The notes beneath the pieces were generated by a model. That model searched no databases and had not been told where the DNA came from. It worked only from the letters and a program-made list of their open reading frames with translations. Below, piece after piece: positions 33,741-49,799 of a stretch of 64,000 nucleotides of DNA. A program made the position numbers and the translations under genes. Positions within the stretch are counted from its first letter, which is position 1. The number at the start of each line of letters is the position of its first letter. This stretch comes from Pseudomonadota bacterium. GTDB taxonomy: Bacteria > Pseudomonadota > Gammaproteobacteria > Steroidobacterales > JBCBZW01. The stretch covers positions 62,001 through 126,000 of the forward strand of contig JBCBZW010000002.1 in assembly GCA_039815145.1 (NCBI GenBank), written 5' to 3'.

Positions 33741-33768
33741 CTTGACGCGCTCCCGGGACGCGCATAAC
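33741..33768 (+). promoter_or_regulatory. Candidate heat-shock (sigma-32-like) promoter of hrcA
   Basis: CTTGAC (33741-33746) and GCGCATAAC (33760-33768) are separated by 13 bases. They resemble the sigma-32 elements CTTGAA and CCCCATnTA, and match the 13-base spacing of the stronger site before dnaK. A sigma-70 reading (TTGACG, CATAAC) is also possible. A perfect hairpin CCGTGCG-ATT-CGCACGG follows at 33771-33787. No CIRCE repeat was found. Confidence 0.45.
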
Positions 33769-33770
33769 TT

Positions 33771-33787
33771 CCGTGCGATTCGCACGG
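33771..33787 (+). other. Hairpin in the hrcA leader
   Basis: CCGTGCG and CGCACGG pair perfectly across ATT, just after the proposed hrcA promoter. It would lie at or near the 5' end of the message and may affect its stability or translation. Confidence 0.35.
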
Positions 33788-33846
33788 CAGCGTCCCCAGG
33801 GACCCGGGGCCAACGAGGCAGCAGAGCCTGACCAGCACGGAGCGAC

Positions 33847-34911
33847 ATGACCGACTCTAGCGACAACCCTGAATTGAGTGAGCGCGCTCGCCAGCTGCTG
33901 AAGACGCTGGTCGAGTCGCACATTCGTGAGGGGCAGCCGATTGGCTCGCGCACGCTGTCGCGCAACTCCGGCCTGTCCTTGAGCGCGGCCACGGTGCGCA
34001 ACGTGATGGTCGATCTCGAAGAGATGGGCTACGTCGATTCGCCCCACACCTCTGCCGGGCGCGTACCCACGGCCAAGGCCTACCGGTTGTTCGTGGATAC
34101 GCTGGTCACGGTGAGTCCACCGGGCCAGGTCGAACTCGATCGCCTCCAGCGCGCCCTCGACCCGGGCCGCGCCTCCCGCGATCAGCTGGCCGACTCGGCG
34201 TCGAGCCTGCTCTCGGATATCACGCACCTGGCAGGCATCGTGTCGCTGCCGGTGACGCGCCACGCCTCCCTGCGGCAGATCGAGTTCCTGCCGCTCTCGG
34301 GCAGCCGCATCCTGGCAATCCTGGTGGTCAACTCGGAGGAGGTGCAGAACCGCATCCTGCAGCTCGATCGCGAGTACTCCGAGTCGGAGCTGCGCCGCGC
34401 CGCGAACTACCTCAATGAGCAGTTTGCGGGGAAGGACCTCATGCAGGTGCGCCAGGCCCTGATCGAGGAGCTGCAAACGGCCCGAGATTCCATGAACGCG
34501 GCCATGCTCGATGCCATCCAGATCGCCCACCGCGCCCTCGACGGCGGCGAGCAGCAGGGCGCCGGCGGCGACTACGTGCTGGCGGGGCAGACCAATCTCA
34601 TGGGCTTTCAGGAGCTCTCGAGCACCGAGCGCCTGCGCGAGCTGTTCGAGGCCTTTACCCGCAAGCAGGACGTGCTGCACCTGCTCGATCAAAGCCTCAC
34701 CGCCGACGGTGTGCAGATCTTCATCGGTCAGGAATCCGAGCACAATTTCCTCGATGGCTGCAGCGTCGTGAGCGCTCCCTACACCCTCGATGGCGAGGTC
34801 ATCGGCGTGCTCGGCGTGATCGGACCCACCCGCATGGCCTACCAGCGCGTCATTCCGATCGTGGACGTGACGGCACGATTGTTTGGCGCCGCCTTGAAAT
34901 CCGGCGGCTGA
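33847..34911 (+). CDS. hrcA: Heat-inducible transcription repressor HrcA
   Basis: This 354-residue repressor normally binds CIRCE elements and is kept active by GroEL. The winged-helix amino end shows LSERARQLLKTLVESHIREGQPIGSRTL and LSAATVRNVMVDLEEMGYV; the GAF-like domain holds SSTERLRELFEAFTRKQDVLHLLDQ and VSAPYTLDGEVIGVLGVIGP. The length is usual. It heads the hrcA-grpE-dnaK-dnaJ cluster, yet I see no CIRCE repeat in front of it or of dnaK, so its target may be groESL elsewhere. GGAG precedes the ATG. Confidence 0.95.
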   Translation: MTDSSDNPELSERARQLLKTLVESHIREGQPIGSRTLSRNSGLSLSAATVRNVMVDLEEMGYVDSPHTSAGRVPTAKAYRLFVDTLVTVSPPGQVELDRLQRALDPGRASRDQLADSASSLLSDITHLAGIVSLPVTRHASLRQIEFLPLSGSRILAILVVNSEEVQNRILQLDREYSESELRRAANYLNEQFAGKDLMQVRQALIEELQTARDSMNAAMLDAIQIAHRALDGGEQQGAGGDYVLAGQTNLMGFQELSSTERLRELFEAFTRKQDVLHLLDQSLTADGVQIFIGQESEHNFLDGCSVVSAPYTLDGEVIGVLGVIGPTRMAYQRVIPIVDVTARLFGAALKSGG

Positions 34912-34998
34912 GTCACCACCTCGCTTCCACCGGCTGCTCGGCTGGTCTCGAAGGGACCGGGCGACGGGCAGATTTGCGTCGTATTTTTGGAGTGAGGG

Positions 34999-35616
34999 AT
35001 GACAAACCAGTCCACCCCGGGCGGGGCCACGCCCGAGTCCGCCGAGGCGGCAGGAGTCGAGGAGGCCACCGCAGGTGGTGCACCAGCACCCGGGAGCGCC
35101 GACGAGCTCGAGCTGCTGCGCCAGGAGCGCGACGGCGCCCGCGAGGAGGCCCAGCAGAACCACGACCGTTTCCTGCGTGAGGCCGCCGAGCTGCAGAACC
35201 TTCGCAAGCGCGCCGTCGAACGCGAGGAGAAGGCGCGCAAGTTCGCCGTCGACCGCTTCGCGAGCGATCTGCTGAACGTGAAGGACAGCCTGGAGATGGG
35301 CCTGACGGCCGCCGCCTCCGAGCCCACCGTCGATTCCCTTCAGGAAGGGATGGAGGCCACCCTGCGCCAGCTGGAGCAGGCCTTCGAGAAGGCGAACCTC
35401 ACGGTCATCGATCCCTCCGACGAGCCCTTCGATCCTCGCCAGCACGAGGCGATGGCGATGCAGGAAGTGCCGGGCCTCACCGAAGAGAAGGTGCTGGCAG
35501 TGATCCAGAAGGGCTACCTGCTGCACGACCGTGTGCTGCGCCCCGCGCGGGTGATGGTGGGCAAGCCTGCCCCCGCGCCGGCCAGCGACGCGCCAACCCC
35601 CGACGCCGAGGGCTGA
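34999..35616 (+). CDS. grpE: Nucleotide exchange factor GrpE
   Basis: The protein of 205 residues releases ADP from DnaK. A low-complexity acidic start (to about 35) and a coiled coil (about 35-85; ELLRQERDGAREEAQQNHDR, then LQNLRKRAVEREE) are followed by the GrpE beta domain with PFDPRQHEAMAMQEVPG and GYLLHDRVLRPARVMV. The length is usual. It lies 87 bases after hrcA; a weak sigma-32-like pair (CTCGAA 34947-34952, then GGGCAGATT) with 13-base spacing lies in that gap but is not convincing. Confidence 0.97.
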   Translation: MTNQSTPGGATPESAEAAGVEEATAGGAPAPGSADELELLRQERDGAREEAQQNHDRFLREAAELQNLRKRAVEREEKARKFAVDRFASDLLNVKDSLEMGLTAAASEPTVDSLQEGMEATLRQLEQAFEKANLTVIDPSDEPFDPRQHEAMAMQEVPGLTEEKVLAVIQKGYLLHDRVLRPARVMVGKPAPAPASDAPTPDAEG

Positions 35617-35624
35617 CGGCACGG

Positions 35625-35652
35625 CTTGAAGCCGGCGCCGGCGCCCCTATCT
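35625..35652 (+). promoter_or_regulatory. Sigma-32 (heat-shock) promoter of dnaK
   Basis: CTTGAA (35625-35630), a 13-base spacer and CCCCTATCT (35644-35652) match the sigma-32 consensus CTTGAA-N13-17-CCCCATnTA almost fully. It lies 45 bases before the dnaK ATG, within the grpE-dnaK gap. The spacer contains the palindrome GCCGGCGCCGGC. Confidence 0.75.
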
Positions 35653-35697
35653 ATCAGGCTAACTTCGATCCCAATCGCATAGAGCGGAGCAACTTAC

Positions 35698-37629
<1,932 letters not shown>

Positions 37630-37654
37630 GCCGACAGGCGAGGCGACAGACTAG

Positions 37655-38797
37655 ATGGCAGATCTCTACCAAACGCTCGGTGTCTCGCGCACCGCCACCG
37701 CGGATGAGATCCGCAAGGCCTTCAAGCGCCTCGCCATGAAGCACCATCCGGATCGCAATCCGGATGACCCGGAAGCGGAAAACCGCTTCAAGGAGGTCAA
37801 GCAGGCTTACGACGTTCTTAGCGACGCCGAGAAGCGGGCCGCCTACGATCGATTTGGTGATGCCGCCTTGAACGGTGGCATGGGCGGTCCCGGCGGTGGC
37901 GGCGGCGGCTTCGAAGATCTCAACGACGTGTTCAACGAGATCTTCGGCGACGTCTTCGGCGGTGGCGCCCGTCGCGGTGGCGGCGGCCGTCGCTCGCGCG
38001 TAATGCGTGGCGCGGACATCGCCTACGACCTGGAGCTGGAGCTCGAGGAGGCGGTGTTCGGTACCACGGTCGAGATCGAGGTGCCGAACACGGCCCAATG
38101 TGGCACCTGTGACGGCAGCGGCGCCGAACCCGGCAGCGAGCCCGAAACCTGTGAGACTTGCGGCGGACGCGGTCAGGTCCGCGTCCAGCAGGGGTTCTTC
38201 TCCCTGCAGCAACCCTGCCCGCGGTGTGGCGGGCGTGGCGTGCGCATCACCGACCCCTGCCGTACCTGTGACGGGCAAGGCCGGGTCGAGGAGTCGCGTC
38301 GGCTGTCCGTGAAGGTGCCGGCGGGCGTCGATGATGGCGATCGGATCCGCCTCTCCGGCGAAGGGGAGACCGGTCGCAACGGCGGGCCGCCAGGGGATCT
38401 GTACGTCGAGATCCGGACCAAGGAGCATCCGCTCTTCACCCGCGACGGTCGCGACCTGCACTGCGAGATTCCGGTCTCCTACGCTACCGCCGTTCTCGGC
38501 GGCCAGGTCGAAGCGCCGACCTTGTCCGGTCCCGTCTCGCTCAAGGTGCCCGTGGGTACTCAGGCCGGGCGTGTATTCCGCATGAGTGGCAAGGGCGTAC
38601 GGCCCGTTCGCGGGGGTGCCACCGGCGACCTCTACTGCCGAGTCACCGTGGAGACGCCGGTCAATCTCACGGGCCACCAGAAGGACCTGCTGCGCAAGTT
38701 CGAGGAATCCCTGCAAGAGGATACGGGGCGCCACAGTCCGCGCTCGCGCGGCTGGCTAGACGGCGTCAAAGAGTTCTTCGATGACCTCCGCTCCTGA
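37655..38797 (+). CDS. dnaJ: Co-chaperone DnaJ (Hsp40)
   Basis: This 380-residue type I Hsp40 has the J domain with KHHPDRNP, a Gly-rich linker (about 75-115, [13 protein letters not shown]), a zinc domain with four CxxCxGxG repeats ([32 protein letters not shown]), and the client-binding carboxyl half. It activates DnaK ATP hydrolysis and delivers substrates. It overlaps the start of dapB by 17 bases, so dapB is likely co-transcribed with the heat-shock genes. Confidence 0.98.
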   Translation: MADLYQTLGVSRTATADEIRKAFKRLAMKHHPDRNPDDPEAENRFKEVKQAYDVLSDAEKRAAYDRFGDAALNGGMGGPGGGGGGFEDLNDVFNEIFGDVFGGGARRGGGGRRSRVMRGADIAYDLELELEEAVFGTTVEIEVPNTAQCGTCDGSGAEPGSEPETCETCGGRGQVRVQQGFFSLQQPCPRCGGRGVRITDPCRTCDGQGRVEESRRLSVKVPAGVDDGDRIRLSGEGETGRNGGPPGDLYVEIRTKEHPLFTRDGRDLHCEIPVSYATAVLGGQVEAPTLSGPVSLKVPVGTQAGRVFRMSGKGVRPVRGGATGDLYCRVTVETPVNLTGHQKDLLRKFEESLQEDTGRHSPRSRGWLDGVKEFFDDLRS

Positions 38798-39623
38798 TCG
38801 GAGCGGGGCGAGCACACCACTTCGCATCGCACTGTTCGGCGCGTCTGGTCGTATGGGAGGCGCGGTGGCGCGCACCATCGCCGAGCAGGGTGGCGCCGTG
38901 CGCCTCACCGGGGCCTGCGTTTCGCGTGAGAGCCACGCGCTAGGAAAATCCCTCGGTGAGCTGTTCGCGTTGCCGAGCGAGGCGGGCGGCCAAGTGGTCA
39001 CGGTGAACGAACCTGCCGACGCCCTCGCCGACGCGGACGTCGCCATCGATTTCAGTCTGCCCGCGGCCACCCCGGCCTACGCGACCGCGTGTGCCCGAGC
39101 CCGCTGTGCCCTGGTGAGCGGGGTGACGGGTTTGGACGCGGCCGCCGAAGCCGCGCTCGAGAGCGCCGCCGAGGAGATTCCGGTGCTGCACGGTCGCAAC
39201 ATGAGCCTCGGCGTCAACCTCCTGGCCCTGGCCTTGCGCACGGTAGCGGCGCACTTGCCCGCGGCGGCCTACGACGCCGAGATCCACGAGTGGCACCATC
39301 GCGGCAAGCGCGACGCACCCTCAGGCACCGCCTTGATGCTGGGCGAGGCGATCGCGGCGACGCGCGGCGATGAGCTGGCGATGCAGCCCGACCGCGCAGG
39401 CCTGCGCGAGGTGGGCACGATCGGCGTGGCGGTGAATCGTGGTGGCGACGTCGCCGGCGAGCATACGGTCACCTTCGCTGGCGACGGCGAGCGCCTGGAG
39501 TTCACCCACCGCGCGGGTGGGCGCGAGGGGTTTGCGCGCGGCGCTGTGCTCGCGGCCCGCTGGTTGGTCGACCGGGCCCCGGGGCGCTACCAGATGAGCG
39601 ACGTGCTGAGCCTGGAGCGCTAG
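38781..39623 (+). CDS. dapB: 4-hydroxy-tetrahydrodipicolinate reductase
   Basis: The enzyme of 280 residues makes tetrahydrodipicolinate in lysine and peptidoglycan-precursor synthesis. The nucleotide loop is FGASGRMG; the catalytic motif [19 protein letters not shown] carries the His-His and Lys residues of the DapB active site. The start overlaps dnaJ; the first ten or so residues before [13 protein letters not shown] are extra and low in complexity. The order dnaJ-dapB-carA is common in gammaproteobacteria. Confidence 0.95.
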   Translation: MTSAPDRSGASTPLRIALFGASGRMGGAVARTIAEQGGAVRLTGACVSRESHALGKSLGELFALPSEAGGQVVTVNEPADALADADVAIDFSLPAATPAYATACARARCALVSGVTGLDAAAEAALESAAEEIPVLHGRNMSLGVNLLALALRTVAAHLPAAAYDAEIHEWHHRGKRDAPSGTALMLGEAIAATRGDELAMQPDRAGLREVGTIGVAVNRGGDVAGEHTVTFAGDGERLEFTHRAGGREGFARGAVLAARWLVDRAPGRYQMSDVLSLER

Positions 39624-39689
39624 CGCTGAGGAACCCCTTCGGCGCGGACTTCTCTGGCGCCGTCGCCGACGCTCCCGTATCATCCACTC

Positions 39690-39762
39690 CTCAGGATGTC
39701 GCCGCGCGACGTACCTGAGCGAATCAGTGCGGGAGGGCTCCATCCGGGGTTCTCCCGCTTTT
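39690..39762 (+). promoter_or_regulatory. Two-hairpin leader with intrinsic terminator before carA (possible attenuator)
   Basis: The first hairpin (39690-39719) pairs CTCAGG with CCTGAG and inside them GTCGC with GCGAC. The second (39729-39758) pairs GCGGGAG with CTCCCGC and is followed by TTTT (39759-39762), a standard intrinsic terminator. A -10-like TATCAT lies at 39679-39684. The terminator stands about 85 bases before the carA start, so it either ends the dapB transcript or attenuates carAB. A 35-codon frame (39696-39803, [10 protein letters not shown]...) crosses it and could be a leader peptide, though without a good ribosome site. Confidence 0.5.
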
Positions 39763-39846
39763 CGTATGTGCGGCTCATTCAGGGGCCGGTGCGAAACGCC
39801 TGAGCGCCGCCGGTGCTGCCCATCCCCATCCACGGAGGAGAGTGTT

Positions 39847-40978
39847 TTGAATCAGCCTGCGACGCTGGCTTTGGCGGATGGCACCGTGTTTACCGGTCGA
39901 CTCGGCGGGGTGGCCGGAGAGGCCGTCGGTGAGGTGGTGTTCAACACCGCGTGTACGGGGTACCAGGAGATCTTGAGCGATCCCTCCTACGCGCGCCAGC
40001 TGGTCACGCTGACTCAGCCGCACATCGGCAACACGGGGGCCACGCCCGAGGATATGGAGAGTGCTCAGGTGCAAGCCGCCGGCCTCATCGTGCGAGATAT
40101 CCCTAAGCGCCATTCGAACTGGCGGGCTACGAGTTCCCTGCAGGAATTCCTGGTCGAGCAGCAAGTCACTGCTATCAGCGACGTTGATACGCGTGCGCTG
40201 ACCAGACACATCCGCGAGCACGGCGCCCAGGCGGGGTGCATCGTCGACGGCGAGGGTGAGGAGGCCACCGCACGCGCCCTGGTGGCGGCGCGCGAGTTCG
40301 CTGGCTTGTCGGGCATGGACCTGGCCAAGGTGGTGAGCACCCAGGAGGCCTACCATTGGGGTGAGGGCGCCTGGCGCCACGCCCAGGACGGCGAGGCCCC
40401 ATCGCACGGCAAACGTCACCGTGTGGTCGCCTTCGACTTTGGCGTGAAGCGCAACATCCTGCGCCTGCTCCACGACGCGGGCTGCGAGGTGACGGTGGTG
40501 CCGGCGCAAACCACCGCCCAGGAGGTCTTCGATCTGCGGCCGGACGGCGTCTTCCTCTCCAACGGACCGGGCGATCCGGAGCCCTGCGACTACGCGATCC
40601 GCGCCATCCGTGACGTGCTCGCCCGCGGCGTGCCGACCTTCGGCATCTGCCTTGGCCATCAGCTGTTGGGTCTGGCCGCCGGCGCGCGCACGCAGAAGAT
40701 GAAGTTCGGTCACCACGGCGCCAACCACCCGGTACTGGAGGCCGCGAGCTGTCGGGTCTACATCACCAGCCAGAACCACGGCTTCGTGGTGGACGAAGAC
40801 AGCCTGCCGGCCAACGTTCGCGTTAGTCACCGGTCGCTCTTCGATGAGTCTCTGCAAGGCATCGAGTTCACGGACCTGCCGGCCTTCGGCTTTCAAGGGC
40901 ATCCGGAGGCGAGCCCGGGGCCGCATGACATCAGGCCCCTGTTCGAGCGTTTCGCCAAGGCCATGGAGGAGGGCACCG

Positions 40979-40995
<17 letters not shown>
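39847..40995 (+). CDS. carA: Carbamoyl-phosphate synthase small subunit (glutaminase)
   Basis: The subunit of 382 residues takes ammonia from glutamine for carbamoyl phosphate, needed for arginine and pyrimidines. The amino domain begins [17 protein letters not shown] and has [18 protein letters not shown]; the class I amidotransferase domain has the nucleophile Cys in [13 protein letters not shown] and the His/Glu pair in [13 protein letters not shown]. The start is TTG at 39847, with GGAGGAG six bases upstream and the correct family length; the open frame continues upstream without sense. It overlaps carB by 17 bases. Confidence 0.96.
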
Positions 40996-44202
<3,207 letters not shown>

Positions 44203-44206
<4 letters not shown>

Positions 44207-44682
44207 CCAAGAAGGTTCCCCTGACGGCGCGTGGCGCCGAGCTGCTGCGCGAGGAATTGCGCAAGCTCAAGTACGAGGATCGCCCGCGGGTGATCGAGGC
44301 GATCGCCGAGGCCCGTGAGCACGGTGACCTGAAGGAGAACGCCGAGTACCACGCGGCCCGTGAGCAGCAGAGCTTCATGGAGGGCCGCATCGCCGAGATC
44401 GAGAGCACCCTCTCGCTGGCCGACATCATCGACGTCACCAAGATGACCAACAACGGTCGGGTGGTCTTCGGCGCCACCGTGCACCTGTACGACCCGGACG
44501 AGGACGAGAAGCGTGTCTACCGCATCGTCGGCGAGGACGAGGCCGACGTGAAGCAGGGGCTCATCTCCGTGAGCTCCCCGATCGCGCGGGCGCTCATCGG
44601 TAAGAACCAGGACGATGAGGTCGAAGTGCAGGCGCCCGGCGGCGTCCGCGTGTTCGAGATTGAACGCGTCGAGTACCTCTGA
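44203..44682 (+). CDS. greA: Transcription elongation factor GreA
   Basis: The factor of 159 residues restarts backtracked RNA polymerase. It has the coiled-coil amino domain with [16 protein letters not shown] and the tip acidic region [17 protein letters not shown]-like [20 protein letters not shown], and the carboxyl FKBP-like domain ([11 protein letters not shown], then [24 protein letters not shown]). The ATG overlaps the carB stop. The yhbY gene often found between greA and rlmE is absent; the 85-base gap that follows holds no clear terminator. Confidence 0.97.
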
Positions 44683-44767
44683 CACACGCGGCGCTATTCA
44701 TGTTGTCTGAATCTACTGTTTCGCCCCTGCCGAAACTCTCCTCCAGGGACGTGCTGAGGATTCACTA

Positions 44768-45397
44768 GTGGCTAACGGCGTGAGGCGAGGGCGCGGCACC
44801 TGGATGCAGGAGCAGTTGTCGGACCCTTACGTCAAGCGTGCCCACCGCGAGGGCGCGCGCTCCCGGGCGCTCTACAAGCTCTCCGAACTGCTCGACAACC
44901 AGCGCTTGATTCGCCCCGGCATGAACGTGGTGGACCTGGGTGCGGCGCCGGGCGGGTGGAGCCAGCATGTGGCCAAGCTGCTAGACGGCAACGGGCGCGT
45001 GGTGGCAGTGGACCTGCTCGAGATGCCGACGATCGCCGGGGTTCACTTCTTGCAAGGGGATTTCCGCGAGCAGGAAGTGCTCGACGCGGTGCTTGAAGCC
45101 CTCGGCGGCGAGCCGGCGAATCTTGTAATGAGCGATATGGCCCCCAATCTCAGCGGACAGCGGGCGGTCGATCAGCCTCGCGCCATGTATTTGGCGGAAC
45201 TGGCGCTCGATTTTGCGCAGCGGACCCTGGCCCCGGGCGGTGCCCTGATCGTAAAACTGTTTCAGGGCGAGGGCTTCGATGAGTACCTGCGGACGGTGCG
45301 TCAGCAGTTCGGCTCGGTGAAGAATCGCAAGCCCGCGGCGTCGCGATCTCGCAGCCGGGAGATGTACCTCGTGGCGCGCGATTTCAAGGGCGCGTGA
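44768..45397 (+). CDS. rlmE: 23S rRNA 2'-O-ribose methyltransferase RlmE (RrmJ/FtsJ)
   Basis: This 209-residue enzyme methylates U2552 of 23S rRNA with S-adenosylmethionine. It has the SAM motif [16 protein letters not shown], catalytic Lys in ARSRALYKL, Asp in [10 protein letters not shown], and Lys in [11 protein letters not shown], the K-D-K-E set. The start is GTG at 44768. It lies upstream of ftsH, its usual partner, with a 103-base gap. Confidence 0.96.
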   Translation: MANGVRRGRGTWMQEQLSDPYVKRAHREGARSRALYKLSELLDNQRLIRPGMNVVDLGAAPGGWSQHVAKLLDGNGRVVAVDLLEMPTIAGVHFLQGDFREQEVLDAVLEALGGEPANLVMSDMAPNLSGQRAVDQPRAMYLAELALDFAQRTLAPGGALIVKLFQGEGFDEYLRTVRQQFGSVKNRKPAASRSRSREMYLVARDFKGA

Positions 45398-45500
45398 GGG
45401 CGGCCGCGGCAGGGGCTTCGCTGGTGATGAACCTGAGCGTGTAGTACTGTCTAAACAGCCAGATAGGCGATTTTTCGGGCACCCCCCGACGGAGTTTCGT

Positions 45501-47438
<1,938 letters not shown>

Positions 47439-47471
47439 CCGGCTCGCCGCGGCCTTGCCCGCGGCGGCTTG

Positions 47472-47508
47472 AGCCGTCAGTGCCGATCGCGGCGCTGGCG
47501 GCTTTTTT
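47472..47508 (+). terminator. Intrinsic terminator after ftsH
   Basis: AGCCGTCAGTGCCG pairs over 14 positions (two G-T wobbles) with CGGCGCTGGCGGCT around loop ATCG, and TTTTTT follows (47503-47508). This ends the rlmE-ftsH transcript. The usual next gene, folP, is missing. Confidence 0.92.
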
Positions 47509-47582
47509 GTACACCGAACGGAAATCCTACGCGTTGAGCAAACGAGTGTGACCGTATGCCGGGGCGAGGGGTTGAACTCCGT

Positions 47583-47588
47583 TATGAT
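47583..47588 (+). promoter_or_regulatory. -10-like element directly before glmM (possible leaderless start)
   Basis: TATGAT ends eight bases before the glmM ATG, and no Shine-Dalgarno motif lies in between (CGACGGTT). A transcript from here would begin at or next to the ATG. No good -35 is seen 16-18 bases upstream. Confidence 0.35.
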
Positions 47589-47596
47589 CGACGGTT

Positions 47597-48946
47597 ATGG
47601 GAAAATACTTCGGCACTGATGGAATACGAGGGCGCGTCGGCCAGGCGCCGATGACGGTGGACTTCGCTGTGCGCCTGGCGGGCGCCGCTGGGCGGGTGCT
47701 CACGCCGGGCGGGGGCCGCGTTGTGGTCGGCAAGGACCCGCGCCTCTCCGGGTACATGTTCGAGTCCGCCTTGGAGGCGGGCTTCGTGGCGGCGGGCGTC
47801 GACGTGAAGCTGTTGCAGGTGATGCCCACGCCCGGGATCGCGTTCCTGACCAAGGCGCTCGGGGCCGATTTCGGCGTCGTCATCAGCGCCTCGCACAACC
47901 CGTACTTCGACAACGGCATCAAGTTCTTCGATCACCGAGGCAGCAAGCTCTCGGACCATACGGAGGCGGCAATCGAGCGCGCCCTGGAAGAGCCGGTCAC
48001 CACCAACGACCCGGCGTCACTGGGCAAGGCGGAGCGCCGCTACGATGCGGTGGACCGCTACCACGCCTTCTGTCGCCAGTCCGTCGGCGACACGGATTTC
48101 AGCGGCCTGAATCTGGTCGTCGACTGCGCCAACGGCGCCACCTACAAGGTCGCGCCTCGGGTCTTCTCTGACTTGGGCGCGGATGTCATGACCATAGGCT
48201 GTTCGCCCAACGGCCGGAACATCAATGAAGGGTGCGGCTCGACGGCCCCAGACCGCCTGCGCACCACCGTGACCGCGGTGGGCGCGGATCTCGGCGTGGC
48301 CTTCGACGGCGACGGTGACCGAGTGCTTCTGGTCGGCCCGGACGGCAGCCTGATCGACGGCGACGACATGGTGTACCTGCTGGCGCTGGACCGTCAGCGT
48401 CGCGGCGAACTGAAGGGGCCGGTGGTCGGCACCCTGATGAGCAACCTGGGCCTCGAACTGGCCCTGCGTGAACACGGCATCGGCTTCGAGCGCACCAAGG
48501 TCGGGGACCGACACGTGCTGAGTCGCCTGCACGAAGTGCGCGGCACGATCGGCGGTGAGGGGTCGGGCCACGTGCTTTGCCTGGATCGCACCACCACCGG
48601 GGACGGCATCATCACCGCCCTGCAGGTGGTCGCTGCCTTGCGCGATAACGGTGGCGACCTCAAGGAGCAGCTGTCCGGCTTCTACAAATTCCCGCAGCAC
48701 CTGGTGAACGTGCGTATCGACGAGCCGTTCGATTTCGCCGCGGACGCCAGCGTCGGCGCGGCGGTGGTGCGGGCGGAGGAACGCCTGGGCGCGCGGGGCC
48801 GCGTGTTGCTGCGAGCCTCGGGCACGGAGCCCCTGATTCGGGTGATGGTCGAGGGCGAGGATGAGAGCCTCGTGGCGGGGCTGGCCGCGGAGCTGGCGAG
48901 CGCAGTGCAGGCCGCAGCGCGTGGCCGTGGAGAGGCCTCGGCGTAA
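47597..48946 (+). CDS. glmM: Phosphoglucosamine mutase
   Basis: The enzyme of 449 residues converts glucosamine-6-phosphate to glucosamine-1-phosphate for cell-wall synthesis. The start is KYFGTDGIRGRVG; the phosphoserine loop is VVISASHNPY (Ser at about 101), the metal loop is FDGDGDR, the sugar loop is EGSGH and the phosphate loop is RASGTEPLIRVM. The length is usual. The coding start has no Shine-Dalgarno motif and may be leaderless. Confidence 0.97.
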   Translation: MGKYFGTDGIRGRVGQAPMTVDFAVRLAGAAGRVLTPGGGRVVVGKDPRLSGYMFESALEAGFVAAGVDVKLLQVMPTPGIAFLTKALGADFGVVISASHNPYFDNGIKFFDHRGSKLSDHTEAAIERALEEPVTTNDPASLGKAERRYDAVDRYHAFCRQSVGDTDFSGLNLVVDCANGATYKVAPRVFSDLGADVMTIGCSPNGRNINEGCGSTAPDRLRTTVTAVGADLGVAFDGDGDRVLLVGPDGSLIDGDDMVYLLALDRQRRGELKGPVVGTLMSNLGLELALREHGIGFERTKVGDRHVLSRLHEVRGTIGGEGSGHVLCLDRTTTGDGIITALQVVAALRDNGGDLKEQLSGFYKFPQHLVNVRIDEPFDFAADASVGAAVVRAEERLGARGRVLLRASGTEPLIRVMVEGEDESLVAGLAAELASAVQAAARGRGEASA

Positions 48947-49004
48947 GCCATTGCGTTCCGGCGCCGTCCGGGCTACGATCGCGCGCTTTCATCGAGCAGC
49001 GTAC

Positions 49005-49769
49005 GTGTCTAAGCCCGCATATCTCGTCGTCGGTAACTGGAAGATGCATGGCACCCGAGCGGGTGCTATCCGATTGATTTCAGAGATACTTGCGGCCCGA
49101 TCAGAAGCATCGAGCGGGTGCCAGATGGCGGTGTGTCCGCCGGCGGTGCACATCGATGCGGTTGCGCAAAAGGCTGCCGGTCACGACGTGGCGGTAGGCG
49201 CGCAAGACGTGGCAGTGCCCGCGGCGGGCGCGCACACCGGCGACGTGTCGGCGCCGATGCTTGCGGACCTTGGTTGCCGCTACTGCATCGTCGGCCACTC
49301 GGAACGCCGGGCGGATCACGGTGAGAGCAGCGCTGAGGTCGCGTCGAAGTTCGCGTCCGCCAGGGAACATGGCCTCGTGCCGATCCTGTGTGTGGGCGAG
49401 ACCGAGGCACAGCGCGCGAGTGGAGAGACCGAGAGCGTCATCGCCGAGCAGATCGGTGCGGTGCTCGAGGCGGAGACGGTAAAAGGGTTTGAAGGCGCCG
49501 TGGTGGCCTACGAACCCGTCTGGGCGATCGGCACAGGGCAGAGCGCCACGCCGGAGCAGGCCCAGGCGGTGCACAAGGCGATTCGGGCCCTGATCGGGAG
49601 CCACGATGCGGCGATCGCGTCGGCGCTACCGATCCTGTACGGCGGCAGCGTCAAGGCAGCGAATGCGGCTGAGCTGTTCGCCATGCGAGACATCAACGGC
49701 GGCCTCATCGGCGGCGCGTCCCTATCGCCCACGGATTTCCTGGCGATATGCGATGCAGCCGGCAGCTGA
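49005..49769 (+). CDS. tpiA: Triosephosphate isomerase
   Basis: The enzyme of 254 residues interconverts dihydroxyacetone phosphate and glyceraldehyde-3-phosphate. Seen are the substrate loop VVGNWKMHG (Asn and Lys), catalytic His in IVGHSERR, catalytic Glu in AYEPVWAIGTG and the phosphate loop YGGSVKAANAAEL. I chose GTG 49005, which gives MSKPAYLVVGNWK; the open frame extends upstream into glmM. It lies 58 bases after glmM and 30 before secG. Confidence 0.97.
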   Translation: MSKPAYLVVGNWKMHGTRAGAIRLISEILAARSEASSGCQMAVCPPAVHIDAVAQKAAGHDVAVGAQDVAVPAAGAHTGDVSAPMLADLGCRYCIVGHSERRADHGESSAEVASKFASAREHGLVPILCVGETEAQRASGETESVIAEQIGAVLEAETVKGFEGAVVAYEPVWAIGTGQSATPEQAQAVHKAIRALIGSHDAAIASALPILYGGSVKAANAAELFAMRDINGGLIGGASLSPTDFLAICDAAGS

Positions 49770-49799
49770 GTAGCACCGACAGGACAGGTTGAGAGGAAC

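Noticed and set aside
34947-34975. Sigma-32 promoter before grpE
   Set aside because: The -35 CTCGAA is acceptable, but the -10 GGGCAGATT lacks the CCCC run, so it is too weak to call.
33469-35622. Open frame of 717 codons on the minus strand across hrcA and grpE
   Set aside because: It is a GC-rich antisense shadow: its translation is rich in Gly, Arg, His and Leu with no family pattern, while hrcA and grpE on the plus strand are unmistakable.
33661-35697. CIRCE operator for HrcA
   Set aside because: No TTAGCACTC-N9-GAGTGCTAA-like repeat was found before hrcA, grpE or dnaK.
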